From Ephemerocybe angulata (taxonomy: Eukaryota > Basidiomycota > Agaricomycetes > Agaricales > Psathyrellaceae), in assembly GCA_013368325.1 (NCBI GenBank), contig JAACJK010000220.1, positions 620,001 to 684,000 on the forward strand: 64,000 nucleotides of DNA, read 5' to 3'. The translations under genes were made by a program, and so were the position numbers. A model generated the notes under the pieces. It searched no databases and was not told the DNA's origin. It was given only the letters and a program-made list of their open reading frames with translations. This document shows, piece after piece, positions 10,954 to 23,935 of the stretch; positions within the stretch are counted from its first letter, which is position 1; every line of letters starts with the position of its first letter.

Positions 10954-13900
10954 ATGAATTATCGAGCCACTCCAGCTCGCTGGTCCAATGCTCCGAGAAG
11001 GACAGCACCAGCTCATGGATACGCACCGTTTGGTCGACCACCGATGACCCCGCCATTGACCGAAAACCCTCACTACGGCTCGTACGACCCGATAGAAGAG
11101 GAGACTGGTGAATATATGCGCGTCTAAAGTGAGATCTGACTGACAAAAGTTGGATAATATTATTACGCAGCGACATCTAGCTATGGTCACCAACAGGAAT
11201 GCGCGTTCGACGACGACGATATTGAACCTCTTGAAGAGGACTTTGCCCAAGGGTATGATCAACGGCTTGAAAGCTCTGCGCCGCAGCACGAAGATGATTA
11301 CTTGGATCATGAAAGAGGCATGAGCGATGACTACTACCAGCCGCGAGGATATGTGCCTGGTAATCTCTCTCGTACTTCTCTCGCAAAACGACATTCAAAG
11401 CGCCCGATTTCATAAAGCTATGTTTAATCACTACGGCCATTCCGATGAAAAGCCAAGACCTCGAGATTCAACATCACAGCGCTCTCGTGCATCATCTCAA
11501 CGTGTTTCGCAAGGCGAACCTCGTCCCCCTCGAACGCTACAGTTGCAACCTGTTTCTAGTCTGCGTTGGTGCTCGCCACTCTCACATGCCCAACCTCATT
11601 ACTCAGAAATGACGCACTACAGCTGACTTGTACCGAGGAATATTCAAGAGGTTTGGAGCGTTCAATGCAGTTCAGTCGGCATGTTTCGACGATGTAGGCT
11701 GGCTACCCTCCTCATTCGATGTCTAGCTAATATTTATACCTGCTCGTTAGATTATGGACACCAACGACAACATGGTATTATTTGAACTGGTCTTACCCTC
11801 ACCGTTGCTGATGCCGAGAGCGATAGGTTATCAGCGGTATATTGTGGAGTAATTCCCGGCCTGTAGATGGGCTAACCTGCGACTGTTACTGTAGCCCCGA
11901 CTGGGAGTGGCAAAACCGTGCTGTTCGAGCTTGCCATTATCAAAATGCACATGGATGGTAGAGGCGGTAAAGCCGTCTATATCGCGCCAACAAAGGTAAA
12001 TCTGGATGTCGCGTTCTGATTCCGTGAATCCTGAACTTAGGTTCTGACTAGGCGCTCTGTACGGAGAAGTTCACTGATTGGTGCTCTAAATTTGAGCCCT
12101 TAGGTCTAACCTGTGAGCCAGTTCTCATTATGGTCTCAACTTCTACTGAAGGTTTGCGGATAGGTTACGAGCTTACTGGTGATACTGCTACGGCGGGTCG
12201 TAGTTTTTGGAGTGAGGCTAGAAAGGCTTCAATCATGTGCGTCAACTCCTGAACCCTCCAGTCCTCTTCTCTGACGATTCATATGTCTCAGTGTTACCAC
12301 AGTAAATATAGTCCCAAGCATCGACGGGTTAGCGCTCATGGTTCTTATACTAGGCAGAGAAGTGGGATAGTGTCACCCGAGGCTGGTAAGTCATGAGCGC
12401 ACACGCTTAATCTCCAGGACGCGGAGGCTCAGATGGTTACTGTTTAGGAACGATCATCAAGAAATGCTATCGTTCATCCACCTGTTCCTCGTAGACGAGG
12501 TGCAAAGCTTGCGTAAATCAACTCAATTACATCGCTTACCGCCCTTGTTAGGTTCATGTCTTAGGGGAGAGCCGAGGCAGTACACTTGAAGTCGTCGTCT
12601 CCCGCATGAAGATGCGGGGATCCGGGATCCGCTTCGTCCTCGTATCTGCCACTATCCCTAACATTGACGACATCGCAGCCTGGATTTGGAGCAATCGCAT
12701 AAGTCCAGCTAAGGTCTTAGAGGTTCGTGGCGCTTAATAGCTAATCTCGCCCTTCATTACTTACTCGCACGGGGACAGTTCGGAGAGGAGTTTAGGCCCT
12801 GTAAGCTCACGAGGCACGTCGTCGGCGTTCCGAGGAACAGTAACGCGAATTCGTTTATGTTCGCGAAGTCCCTGAACGCGAGACTATTCGAAGTCATTCA
12901 AACCTACAGCTCTGGGAAACCCATTCTGATCTTCGATGCAACTCGAAAAGGTATGACCACCCTGACTCTGCCTCCTCGTACCTTGACATGGTATTCTTAT
13001 TTAGGGGTATTTGACACTGCCGAGCTTCTTGTGAAGAATTATAAGGAAGAAGAGGGTAATAAAAACTCTCTTCCATGGGCTCGCCCTCCGATGTAAGCTT
13101 GGCGATATGATCGACTAGAGTAATGCCCGCTCATTCTGAGGTAGAGTCGATGCGCTATTCCGCGACAAAAGGCTTACAGGTGGGTGGTACTCTGATTCCT
13201 AAGGCGCAATTAATAGCCTTCGAATTGGCAGCGTTCGCTGCGACCGGCGTTGGCGTTCATCACGCCGGTCTGGAAACGGAAGATAGAAAACTCACGGAGA
13301 AGCTATACCGTGACAAGACCCTGCGCGTCTTGGTCGCTACGTCGGTGAGCCTCTTGTTGCACAAACTCGCAAGCGGATGCTCACTGCTTGCAGACACTGG
13401 CCGTTGGAGTTAATCTTCGTGAGATAGATCAATGATCTCACGGATGCCTGGGTTGACGGTTATTAGCTGCCCATCTTGTAATTGTCAAGGGCGTGCAGCT
13501 CTGGCAGAATGGGAGGAGTGCAGAGTATTCGGACCTCGATATCATGCAGATGCTTGGGCGAGCGGTGAGTGGTCTCATCGATGTGCATCTAGCTTGTGTC
13601 TGAGTCTGTATAGGGGAGACCACAGTATGGTAAACACTTTGTCCCACAAAGGCAGCTGAGTATGCTCACAACGTTCGCTCAGACACTGAGGGAATTGCCG
13701 TCATCATGTGTGAGATGGAGCTGGTGGGCAAGTATCAAGCCCTAACACACGGGACAAAGGTACTCGAGAGCTGCCTTCATCGAGGCCTCTCCGAGCATCT
13801 CAACTCGGAAATTGGACTCGGTACTATAGCAGACCTTGAATCAGCCAAGCATTGGCTTCGTGGATCCTTCTTCTATCAGCGGGTTAGGAAGAACCCTAGG

Positions 13901-16900
13901 TACTACGCGATGAACGAAGACGATCAAGACATGTCGTTAGGGTGGCAGGAGCGACTGGATAATCTTGTATCCTCTAGCGTTCAAGACCTCCGCGAAAATC
14001 AGCTCGTAAAGGAGAAGGCTGACAGTGCCACAAATGCCCTCATTTCTACTGACTATGGGGAAATCATGAGCAGGGTACGTTTCATAATTCTCAGCATGTT
14101 CAACATGTCCTGACATATTGCAGTTTTACCTTCGCCTATCTACGGTAAGTCAACGGGGCCCACTTTTCATTCTTGCCTGCTTGACGAATCTATCGATAGA
14201 TGGTGGAGATACTCTCTATTCCAAAGAACGCTACCCTTAGGGATATCGTGAGTACACGGACCGTGTTTGTTCAACACCTTCCGCCTAACCTTGGTCCATA
14301 GTTGGAAGCTATGTCTAAAAGCGAAGAGTGCGAGCGTTGCCACCAGTTATAATCTTGGTCTTAATCATCACTTTTACCAAATCCCAGGTTCAACGAGAAC
14401 AAGCTCAGGCACAGTGAGAAGTCGGTGAGAGTAGTTCCAAGTCTCCTTCTCCTCCTTGTTGTTTGACAGGTAACTTTAGGCGTGCAATGAGCTCCGAAGG
14501 CACAAAGACATCCGATTCGAAATGAAGAAGGTCGAAACAACGGCCGAGAAAGTTTTTGTCCTAATACAGGTGCAGTGTTCTACTTCCCCGAGCTTCGCAG
14601 CAGCGCTGACATGAACCTCTCCAAGGCTGTACTAGGAGGCATATCGCTGAACGCTCCTGAATACTCGAACTCGGATTGCCGTTTATATATGGAAATGCTA
14701 TGCATCTTCCAGCATGTCAGTCGGCTATCCAGAGGTATGCTTTAAGACTCATACGGAAGGGAAATGATCCTTATTCATTTTCAAAGCTATCGCGGAGGTT
14801 GGCATCATGAAGAAGGACGCAAGATTGGTTAAGCATGGACTAGAATTGTGAGACCTTGGCCTAACATTTGTCGAATGCCCTAACCGAAAACTGCGACACA
14901 GAGTTAGATGCCTGAATGCCAAAGCATGGGAGGACAGACCCGTCGTCCTACGGCAGATTGAGTCACTCGGTGATAAAGGGTCAGTCAAACACCTCCCTTT
15001 CACCAAGTGGATAGGTGTATTAAGCTGTCGGCAGAATCAACATATTGGCGGAACGTGGGATTACTACTTTAGAGAAATTGCGCCTGCAGGACCCTACCCG
15101 TATCGAACTAGTGAGCAGATAAACTTTTTTTACCTTCGAGGCCATGCGGTGGACTGACGACGTCTCCCATAGTTGCTCAATCGCACGGCGGGCTTCGGTG
15201 AGAAGCTAGTAGCCTTTGCAAATGCGATGCCTCGATACTCTTTAATGGTGAAAGAACTTGAGGTACACTCAGATCGAGGGAGAAGCGAGGTCGAGGTTGA
15301 ACTCGCTATCACCTGTGGGTTGCTCAACCCACACCAGTACGGCGACAAGACGATTGCCCCGAAGAAAGGTTTCAAAATGTCCTATGACAGGACCTCTGTA
15401 CTCACAATGTCGTCCGACAACGACTTCATTGACTTCCGCCGTATTCCGTAAGCATGCATGCTTTCCTTTGCCTCTTTCCCCGCGTACTAACCTTGAGATG
15501 TCCCGTCCAGTACAAAGGTTCTACGCGAAGCTTCGAAGGAGTTCACGATAACTGCTTCCCTTACCAAGCCTAGTCAAAGCATTGTCGTGATTACAACCTC
15601 AGTGAGTAGTCCTACGGAGACAAGTAAAAGGGCACAGCTCATCGGCCGCAGGACACCTTCGCAGGATGCACAGTGCAAAGGGAGTACAGGCCCAAGCTCG
15701 CTCCATCCGAGTTTCCTGTTCCTCACACGAAGCCTGTTACGTCCATAGTACGAGCTTCTTACCATCTGGCACGAGTCTTGATTGACGCAAATATGCTACA
15801 TAGGAGCTGGACCTTGAAGGCCTCGAAGATGATCCCGACTTTTGGAACATGACTATCGATAGCAGCGATCCCGTACCCAAAGCACATAGCGCGTCACCCT
15901 CTAAGGCCACAGGTAGATACTCCGGCCTCGCACATGGATATGTGATCCTATTAATACTGGTACGCAGGTTTGAAGAGGAAGAAGGAGAATACCAAAAGTG
16001 CGAACAAGTCGAAGCCGAACGACCTGGTCTCCGTTGCTCGCCAACTTCCGAATGGGAACTACGAGTGCAGCCATACTTGTCATGACAAGACGCAGTGCCG
16101 GCATTTCTGGTAAGTTTGAAGATCTTGGTTTAGGCTATTTCGTCAATTCCTTTTGCTCTCCAGCTGTAGAAATGGCGTTACCGATCCCACGAAGAAGGGA
16201 AAGGAAAAGGAATCCAAAGTATCCTCGAAGCCGAGTGAGAAGGGAAAGGAAAACTCGGTTAAAGAGTCCAGTAAACCGTCCTCTAGCCTCCAGCGCCTTC
16301 ACACGTTGAAGAAGGTCAGCAACATCGCTGTCAAGAACGAGAAGAAACTGGAGGAACTGGAGAAGCTGCACAACAGCACCAGCGTGTCGAAGAATCTCGC
16401 CCTCTCCTCTGGCCAACGGATAAAGTTGGGAGCTCCGTCGTCTCCGATTGCGGCTACTGGTCCCGCCTTCAAGACGAAGAAGAAACCGAAGCCCGCTCCG
16501 AACTATGACTTGTCGTTCGCCGATCTTGGAGAGGCTAATCTGTTGTTGAACTCTGAGGACTATGGCTCGGACATCGTTCTCAGCGATGACGAAATCCCGA
16601 AAGCGATCTTGACTGTTGACAAGGCCAAGACGAAGAAGCCAGCTGGAGCTAAGTTGAAGGTTGCGGCGAAGCCTTCCCCGCCTCCTGCCAAACTGAAGCG
16701 GACCAACTCGGCGATCTCGATATCCAGTGACAGCGAAAACGAGGTCCCGCTTTCTCGTCAGGCTCACCCTCCGCCAGTGCCCAAGAAGAAGAAACTCGAG
16801 AGAACATCTTCCGCTTTGCTCGAAGACGTTGTCGAACCTGCCCTGGAGGGTTCTGACCCTCCCCTCTTCATACAAAGCGAAAACGATGGCTCGACAGACG

Positions 16901-17148
16901 ACAACACGAACCCAAACTCATTGACTCTAGCGGATGACATAGAGCAGTTCTTTGGGTGGGGTACAGCATCAGACCTTCCTCATAGCAAGCCGCGCGACTT
17001 GGGCCCAGCGAAGTATTCTCAGCAGTCCGCCGTGCAGAGCAATGCTGCTCCGACGACGAACAGTTTGTTGTTGGACGACTCAGACGAAGAATGGGTGCCC
17101 CCAGGAGAACTTGACGATTTCGCGGACCTCGACGCCTGGGTCAAGTAG
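10954..17148 (+). CDS. HFM1: Meiotic DNA helicase HFM1/MER3
   Basis: Ski2-like superfamily 2 helicase that promotes meiotic crossovers by unwinding recombination intermediates. It has many introns. Joined exons give Walker A APTGSGKT, motif II DEVH (interrupted by an intron after DE), SATIPN, HHAGLETEDRK, LAVGVNLPAHLVIVKG and MLGRAGRPQYDTEG. A winged-helix region and a Sec63-like domain (about 14600-15600) follow, with NPHQYGDKTIAP. The tail has a Cys/His cluster (CSHTCHDKTQCRHFCC, about 16065-16165) and a Lys/Ser-rich disordered end. The start MNYRATPARW is the first plausible ATG. A 10-nt microexon at 11827-11836 precedes Walker A. No stop breaks the conserved motifs. The N-terminal exons (11100-11640) are the least certain. 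Confidence 0.9.
11827..11836 (+). other. HFM1: 10-nt microexon of HFM1
   Basis: The bases gttatcagcg sit between an upstream AG acceptor (11825-11826) and a downstream GT donor (11837-11838). Joining them gives NMVISAPTGSGKT, the expected lead into Walker A. Without them the residues VIS and the frame are lost. Confidence 0.75.
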
Positions 17149-17224
17149 TGTAAATGGTGTATTAGGACTCTATAACTATCCATAGATTATAATGTCAAGA
17201 GATGTGTGTCTGTCCCAAGTGCAT

Positions 17225-18696
17225 CTATTGCTCTGAGGGATCGATGAAAATGCGAATAGCTTCGCGGAAGCGCTCGTCCCAGGTGACAGGCGCTCCAGGC
17301 TTGACCGTATTCCAGCCCACGACGTCGCGGCGCCACGCCAACTCTTTCTTCATCCGCTCAGCCCTGAGCTCGACCTCAGTCGGGGGAGGGTTGGCGATCT
17401 CATCCTTCGTCGGCTCCCGTGTTCCGCGCGACAAAGCGCGGGCGGTGGCGAGTCGTTCAGGAAGCTTCTCGTAGTACTTCCTGCGCGACTCTTCGACTTC
17501 TGCAGGGAGTTTGTTGAGAGACTTCTTGATGACGGCCTCGCTGCTCAAGTCGAAATCCAAGTCACCCATCTCCTGGCGGGGAGGAGTGATACCGCCCTGC
17601 GGCTCTGAGGATGTTTCGGCATCGACAAACTCGGTGGTGGGCTGCTCTGGGACGTTTATGGGGCGGGTGTTGGCGAGGACGAGACGGTAAGCGGCCTCTG
17701 AACCGGACTGGACCAAGTGCCGCTTGTTGAACCAATCCCAGATCATGAGGGGAATCTGGGTGAAGCCAATTCGGTTGCTGAAGGGTACGAGGAGGATGGG
17801 CGGGAGCTGAGGGATAGTCGAGGGAGGCGGGACGTCAGAACCGGTGGTATCGGCAGACGTCGTTCGCTTTTGCTGCATTGCCTGGGATGTCATGGTGAAG
17901 ATGGGGGAATACGAGGGCTTTTCGGGCTGGGTAGGTAAATCATCGTCGACCTCGTCGAAGTGATGGTCCTCGTCAAACTCCCTCGCCAGGACGTCTTCTG
18001 GTTCCACCTTTTCCAACCCGTTCGTCCAGCCCTGCTTCAGTCCTGCCATGTATTCCTTGAGGGTCGGACGGCCAATGAGGACAGTGCCGCCTTCGAGTTC
18101 AGCGCGTTTCCTCTCGGATAGTGGCTTGTATGTCGGAAGCAGCTTCTTATGTTCGGAGTCGTCGTCGATACCGGCTTCTAACCGCCTGCGCAGCCGTATG
18201 TCTTCTGCCACGCGCTTGGTGATATCCCCTAGGTATTTCCCGCTGTACATGTCGAAGTCGACGGCAGCAGCAACCAGTATAGGCTATGGCAAACATTCAG
18301 TTAGTTCGAATGCAGTCGTAGAAACAAGGAGAAGGAGCCGACCTTGACGTACTTGCGGAAATACTTGAGCGCTTGCTGGTGATCTTCGTCCCCAGGCCAT
18401 TTGGCTCCGTACACCGTCACTTTCCGGTTCTCCTCGAGAGGCTGCAACGGGCCTTCGGAAAGCTCCTGCACCTTTTCAATGTATTCCTGCTGTATCCGTC
18501 TGCACTCCCGGCGGTCGTACACCCCGTAGCCGAGAATCGTGGAGGTGACGGAGAGGAAAATGAGCCAGTTCCGGGAGGGGAGCTTCGGGCGTTTGTCGAG
18601 CCATGACGGGGGGATTCCGGTGTACTGCAGCACCGTCCGCATGCCCGACATTTTGGGTGGGGGCTTTAGCGAGGGTTCGGCATTTTGGGCAGACAT
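17225..18696 (-). CDS. TIM54: Mitochondrial inner membrane translocase subunit Tim54
   Basis: Component of the TIM22 complex, which inserts carrier proteins into the mitochondrial inner membrane. Two exons (intron about 18284-18342) give roughly 470 residues. The N-terminal half has the Tim54 features NWLIFLSVTSTILGYGVYD (single membrane helix) and VTVYGAKWPGDEDHQQALKY. The exon join restores KYVKPILVAAAVDFDMYSGK. The middle has an acidic low-complexity stretch and then PPILLVPFSNRIGFTQIPLM. The C-terminal segment is rich in charged residues and ends IDPSEQ. It converges with HFM1, and only 76 bp separate the two stop codons, so the transcripts probably overlap. Frame and length look normal for the family. 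Confidence 0.93.
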
Positions 18697-18939
18697 AGGT
18701 GGAGGAGAATGTCGACAGCGGAGGGGTAAGTTAACCCCGGTTTCCTATTTTACACTCGCTGTTTATCGTTGTTTTGGGCTCTGACGCGACAACGCCGCGA
18801 GCGCTAAGCGCTTTGGTGATCAAGAACAAGCCGTTCATTCGCAGGATAATGGTACAGATGGCCTAGATATACACAGAAGCAGATACGTTTTACACAGGTG
18901 GAGATATTTGACTGTCCAATGAAAGAAAGTTGCGAATAA

Positions 18940-21453
18940 TCAGTCATCGGGGTCGTACACAATCTTAGCCGGACTCCTCTTCTCAACGCCCTGGTAATTA
19001 GATGTGGGGTAAGCGGTAGTCAATACAATTTGAAGCGTTAGACTCACGTTCTCGGTCCACGAGATTTGTGCCTTGAGCTCAACCGTGCTGAACTGAAGAA
19101 TGTATCCGTACTCCAAATAGAAGAAGTCTCCGGAACCTGCGACCTGAGCTGAAGGTTTGATCGGCAAGTGAGAGAGATCCATTTCAATTGTGCAGAGCTT
19201 CTTGTAGTTTGCTGTCGGGTTTAAAGTCAACTTCGGCGCTAGAGAAGAAAAGTGGAGAGCATTGACTTACTGGAGTCGATGTCCTTCCAGCGAGGGTTGG
19301 CGTTATTTCCCCGGTAGGCCCAAACTTCCGAAGTGACATTGGATAGGCGCAAGTCCTCCCTGGACGTGCCTTCCTTCCAGAACAGCTTCTTGAACTCTTT
19401 CGACTCGGCCACTTGGGTGTTCTAGATTCGAAACGCGTCAGCTTGGCGCCCTCCAACCCCCTACAAATTACGCACCCTTGGCAGGATAACAGCGAAAGAA
19501 TCTGGAATGACCTCCCTACCAGACGGCATGACCGACGAGGTATGCCTCCTCGAGATATGCTCCGGGTCGGAAGATTCAAACTCGACGTGTCGGAACGTTC
19601 CATATGCCATCTTCGACACGCGGGTCTTGACAAGGTGGTCAAGGTGGAAAGAAATGGCACCATCGGACACTGCCTTGTTGCTGTAGAAATCATTAAACAG
19701 AGTTGTTAGCTACCTTACTCCTTCACAGCTTGAAATGAACCATTTTGACTCACACATAGATCTCAGGGCGAATGACGTTCAAGCCATTAGGCGCAAGACG
19801 TGTCTGAACCTGTGCAAAGAGCCAATCGCTAGAAGCGAATCCACCGACGAGTACGACGTGCTGCGCGTAGGCGATAAGGTACAGCGACTCGACGCGAGGG
19901 AAGGGCACTCACAGAGATGTGCTTGTGGGCGGTCTTCGTCTGGTCCTTGATCGCGTCCACAATGCACTTGATAGAAGGCTCGAAGAACCCTCCAACTTGC
20001 TCACTGCGCAAAAGAACTGTCAGGAATGACTTCGGAAAGAAATCGTGGCACAGCGTACCCTGAAAGCTTCAGCTGCCCGAACCGGATACCACAGTTGGCA
20101 TCGTTGTCTCGTGTTGACCCAAACTTGATGTACTGAGCCTGCTTGTCATCGCTGAACCGAATCTTGGTTGTCTTATCGAAAGAGCGAACGATATGGTCGA
20201 GATCCTCGATGTAGTCCGAATCCTCGAGTAGCTCTGAGGAATAACTCTTTAACAAGAAGCTTCATCGTACGGCAGGAAGGACAGCACGTACCTGTCAATG
20301 CAAGTCGAGCGTGGATGCTCACGAAGACGGAACCGTAGAAGTGACCTAGAGATACCAGTCAGGAGATGGAGGAACATCATGTAGGCAGACCGAGCTTACA
20401 CTGGGGAGCAGCAATCTCCTCAAAGTTCTCTTCGCCTTTGCCAACAGGCTTCAGCTGCCTGCTATAGGTGCTAATATCAATCGTTCCTCCTCCAGCATCA
20501 ACGATAACGACACCATCTCCTTTCTTCAAGACAACAGAGTCAGCCGATGCTCATCGAAGAATTGAAAGCACATCCATACCTCCATAGCGCCAGTAGGCAG
20601 CCCATTCCGAATCGAGAAATGCAAACTCGCCTCTCCCTCAGTAACAAACGACACCCGCTTATGCCCCGCCTCATTATCCGGGATGAACCCCGCCAGCACC
20701 ACCGCCTCGCGCATCTGCGTCTGCTGGTACCCCTCCCACCCATTCGGATGCGAGATCACAAAATCAATATCCTTCTCCACGCTCTCCCAAAGGTCCTTCC
20801 CATTCGCATGCGTCTCCTGGATGTAGTTGCGCGCGCACTTGTACAGGTACACCAAGAAGTCCGCGAGCACCTGGATGACGGTCTTGTTGGGCGGCAACGG
20901 CGGGATGCGCGAGGTGATGTCGCTCGAGTTGGACTCGTTCTTCGGGCGGATGTGCATCTTGAACCTTTAAATCCAAGAGCAGGCTTCGTTCAATACATGT
21001 GTTCGACGGGTACCCTGTGCCCATTCTGGACGTACCATTCGGCTTTGACCCACTCCTCCTCTTCTGCGAGTTCGAAGATGCCCTCGGTGAGCGCTTCCGC
21101 TCCCACTGCACACACGTTGCCGGCCCTGTCATAGTAGATGATAGTTGGGATCTTCGAGGCACCGCTGATCTGCTCGTGAGCAGGGAACCTATCGCCCAAC
21201 AGTCAGTTTACACTATCTCTCAGAGGATGAAAGCCCACATACTTGGTGACACCCTTGATCTCAGGAGGTTGACCAGGGTCCAGAATGCTGTTGTGGAAGG
21301 CGAAAATGTGAGCCCCTAAGTTACCAGACACGCAAGCCAATCCGCAGCTCACCTATACGACACACCACTGAACGTGGTGCCAACGTCGAACGCAAGCACA
21401 AGTTTACGACGAGAGCCTACATAGGGCGCGCGAGGGATGTTATACGGAGCCAT
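18940..21453 (-). CDS. Hsp70-superfamily ATPase, HSPA12-like
   Basis: Actin-fold ATPase of the divergent HSPA12 branch, a group often expanded in Agaricomycetes. About ten exons give roughly 600 residues starting MAPYNIPRAPYVGSRRK. The nucleotide-binding signatures are visible: phosphate 1 LVLAFDVGTTFSGVSYS, phosphate 2 VVIVDAGGGTIDIST and the adenosine motif HVVLVGGFASSDWLF. The C-terminal part is short and ends SPAKIVYDPDD. I see no canonical DnaK substrate-binding lid and no EEVD or HDEL tail, which argues against an ordinary cytosolic or ER Hsp70. The client is unknown. No convincing heat-shock element was found upstream. Confidence 0.88.
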
Positions 21454-21882
21454 CGCAGTTGCCAGTGAAGGGAGGAAGGAGGAAAGGAAGGCGGGAACGT
21501 GCACCAACAAGAACCTGTCACCGTCTTAAGTACATAATCACAATGGTTCTGCGGGCCCGCGGGCGCTTAACTCGGACGGCTGTGTGTGGGGAAACGCATG
21601 TCTGCTTGTGGTGTGCACGACTTCGGCAACGACACTGCCTCTGTTGAATATTTGGCAGTTTTCAGGCAGTTTTACAGCTGTTTCTGTCTTTCGGTACAGC
21701 TCGGAGTGCTTGCACGTCCCTGGTTCCTATGCCAAAAACGTCCCAATGCAGCCGAAGTCGATGCGTATCATCATCATTGAAAGGCGAGAGAATATTATAG
21801 GTACAAATGCATACTGGGTAAAGGACGATGATAATCAACACACATTAACAATACAACACGAAGCCAACGAACAGGGGTCCCT
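21454..21882. other. Intergenic between Hsp70-like gene and PRP45
   Basis: Both neighbours are on the minus strand, so this holds the Hsp70-like promoter and the PRP45 3' region. A purine-rich run (about 21465-21500) lies just upstream of the start. Nothing else is assignable. Confidence 0.4.
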
Positions 21883-23783
21883 CTAGTCGTCGCGCTCCCG
21901 CTCGAGTGCTTGTCGTTTTCGTACACTTGAGCCACTGTCAAAAGAGTATCTTAGCATTTTAGAATTCAGGAATAAGATTGGAAAAACTCACGCTCCAGTA
22001 TCGAGACCCCTTTTCTTCCCTGTCTTCGCTTCGTCCAAGAACTTGTCGACACCGAACACATCCCCAGTATCCTTCTCGAACTGCACAGGGCCTTCCCTAA
22101 CTTCCTGGATATCGGCACCCTCAAAGCCAACCTTGGGCCTGCCCAGTGCGAACCGGTCATTATCCAATGCCTTTCCGATACCCTCCTCGGTTCCTCCACC
22201 GAACGAATCCTCGTCGCCTTCCGCCATGTTACCGCGGGCCTTGTAGATAGCAGCGGCAGCAGTCGATCCATGGAACAAAGGCTTGTCGTACAGATTGTAC
22301 GATTCGTCGTCCGCAAAGCTGCCCTGCAGCGCCTCCTGGTTGAACAACCGCGAATCCAGCATCGACTCCTTCGACATCGTTGGCTTCGCCAAACCCAGGG
22401 CAATCTTCTCGGAGATATCTCTGTTCTGCTGTCTTGCCAGCATCTTCGCGCGCTGCTCCTGCCCCATGTTGTTCATACGCATCTCCCGCTCGCGTTCCCT
22501 CTTCTTCTCCGCCCTCATCTCGTCGCGGATCTTGCGAGCCTCCTCATCCTCCCCACTGTCCTGGTCAGACTCCGACTCGTTGTCACTGCCACTTTCGCTA
22601 TCGCTACCGTAAGCGGCCATCGACGACTTGAAGGCGGCCTGGGTGACTCCAGTCGGCTTGGGAGCCGGAATACCGCTGCGCTCCTCTCGCGCACGCTGTG
22701 CAAGCATACGCAAGTTCTCCTCCTTCGCCTCCTTCTCCTTCTGGGCCAGCTTCTGCTGCATAAGCGCACGCTGCCGGACCTCCTCACGCGCGTGCCTGTC
22801 GGCAACGAAGAGGGCTTCCGAGAATTTGGCAAAGTTGTCGTTGATGTGGACGTCCTGCAGACCACGTCCGTCGGCAGCCAGACGCTTATCCAGAGGAATG
22901 GTGAAACCCTTGTTGTTCTTCCAGTTGGAGATGCAAGGCGGGATCATCCACTCCTTTTGCTCGGCGGCAGTGGCTTTGCGAGGGGGACTTCGCAGGACGG
23001 GGGGCGGGGGACTAGGAGGTCCGCGGGGAATCTTCTTGTGTTTGAAGCGTGGTGGTTCGAGGGGGTCTTCAACGACATCCGTCATTTTGATAATCCTCTG
23101 CTTCAAGCCCTCGGCACCGTTTTGCTGTCCGGGAGTATAGCGAATGAACTTGGTCTCTCCCTGCCCCGTAGACACATTCTTGGGCTGCGCCGCCTTGATT
23201 TTGCCGTTAACGAGCTTTTCGAGGGCCGCCTTGGTCTTGTCGGTCGTGGACTGGACTTCCTCTTCCGAAGGCCGCTCCATCGCCCGGGACTCATCGTCGA
23301 GGTCCTTTCGGTGTGCAAGGGGAACCAGGTCCTTGAATTGCGACTGGACGATCTTGCCGTCTCGCTGCCCCTGATGCGCAATAGCGTCGTATCGCACATT
23401 TCCCTCGCTGTCGACCTGGAGCGCTAGTGTGTTACCCGCTGCCGTCTTCTTCTTCCCGAGACCGAGGGGATATTGCGCGATATGGCATTCAGGGTATGAA
23501 CCGCCGTCACCTGGTTTCATTAGACCGCGGAAGCGTCTTGAGTTCGAGAGGATACTCACCAAAGTCCTCCTGAGTCTTCGGTTGCCAGCCTTGTCGCTGA
23601 CCATAGGGCGGTACTACCGTCCGGATGATGATGTTCTGGGACGTCGCTGCCGAAGGTTCGAAGGTTCTGACTTCGTGCTCCTCATCGACGACGAAGTTGA
23701 GGGGTTTGGGGAGTAATCTTTACAGGTATCAGCCATATACCGGTGCTGGGATTCACAGACACTTACGACGCCAATGCAGCCAT
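21883..23783 (-). CDS. PRP45: Splicing factor Prp45 / SNW1 (SKIP)
   Basis: SNW-domain protein of the activated spliceosome, also a transcription coregulator in animals. Four exons give roughly 590 residues. The first codes only MAALAS (start at 23783); the second carries PPYGQRQGWQPKTQEDFGDG. The third contains the hallmark SNWKNNKGFTIPLDKRLAADG plus HINDNFAKFSEALFVADR. The last is tiny and ends RKRQALERERDD before the TAG. The C-terminal region is acidic and rich in Arg/Glu helices, and keeps the conserved KPTMSKESMLDSRLFNQ segment. A long open frame on the opposite strand is a shadow of this gene. Only 152 bp separate its start from the next gene, suggesting a shared divergent promoter. Confidence 0.95.
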
Positions 23784-23935
23784 GGTGGTCGAGTGGAGAG
23801 TTGACTGCTGCTGATGACTGACAATTCAGGCATTGTTTGGCTCCGGTGGCTGTGTCAAACAAACGGGCATGCATTGAATTGGGAATTCTGGTAAGCAGCT
23901 CGGACATGCCTTCTTGAATAAAACAAGCTCCATCC

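Noticed and set aside
16135..16875. 246-codon open frame on the minus strand
   Set aside because: Antisense to the low-complexity tail of HFM1; composition explains the lack of stops.
21454..21700. Heat-shock elements upstream of the Hsp70-like gene
   Set aside because: No run of alternating GAA/TTC units at proper spacing was found.
22270..23427. 385-codon open frame on the plus strand
   Set aside because: It is exactly antisense to PRP45, and its translation is Leu/Arg-rich without motifs; the opposite frame carries clear SNW signatures.
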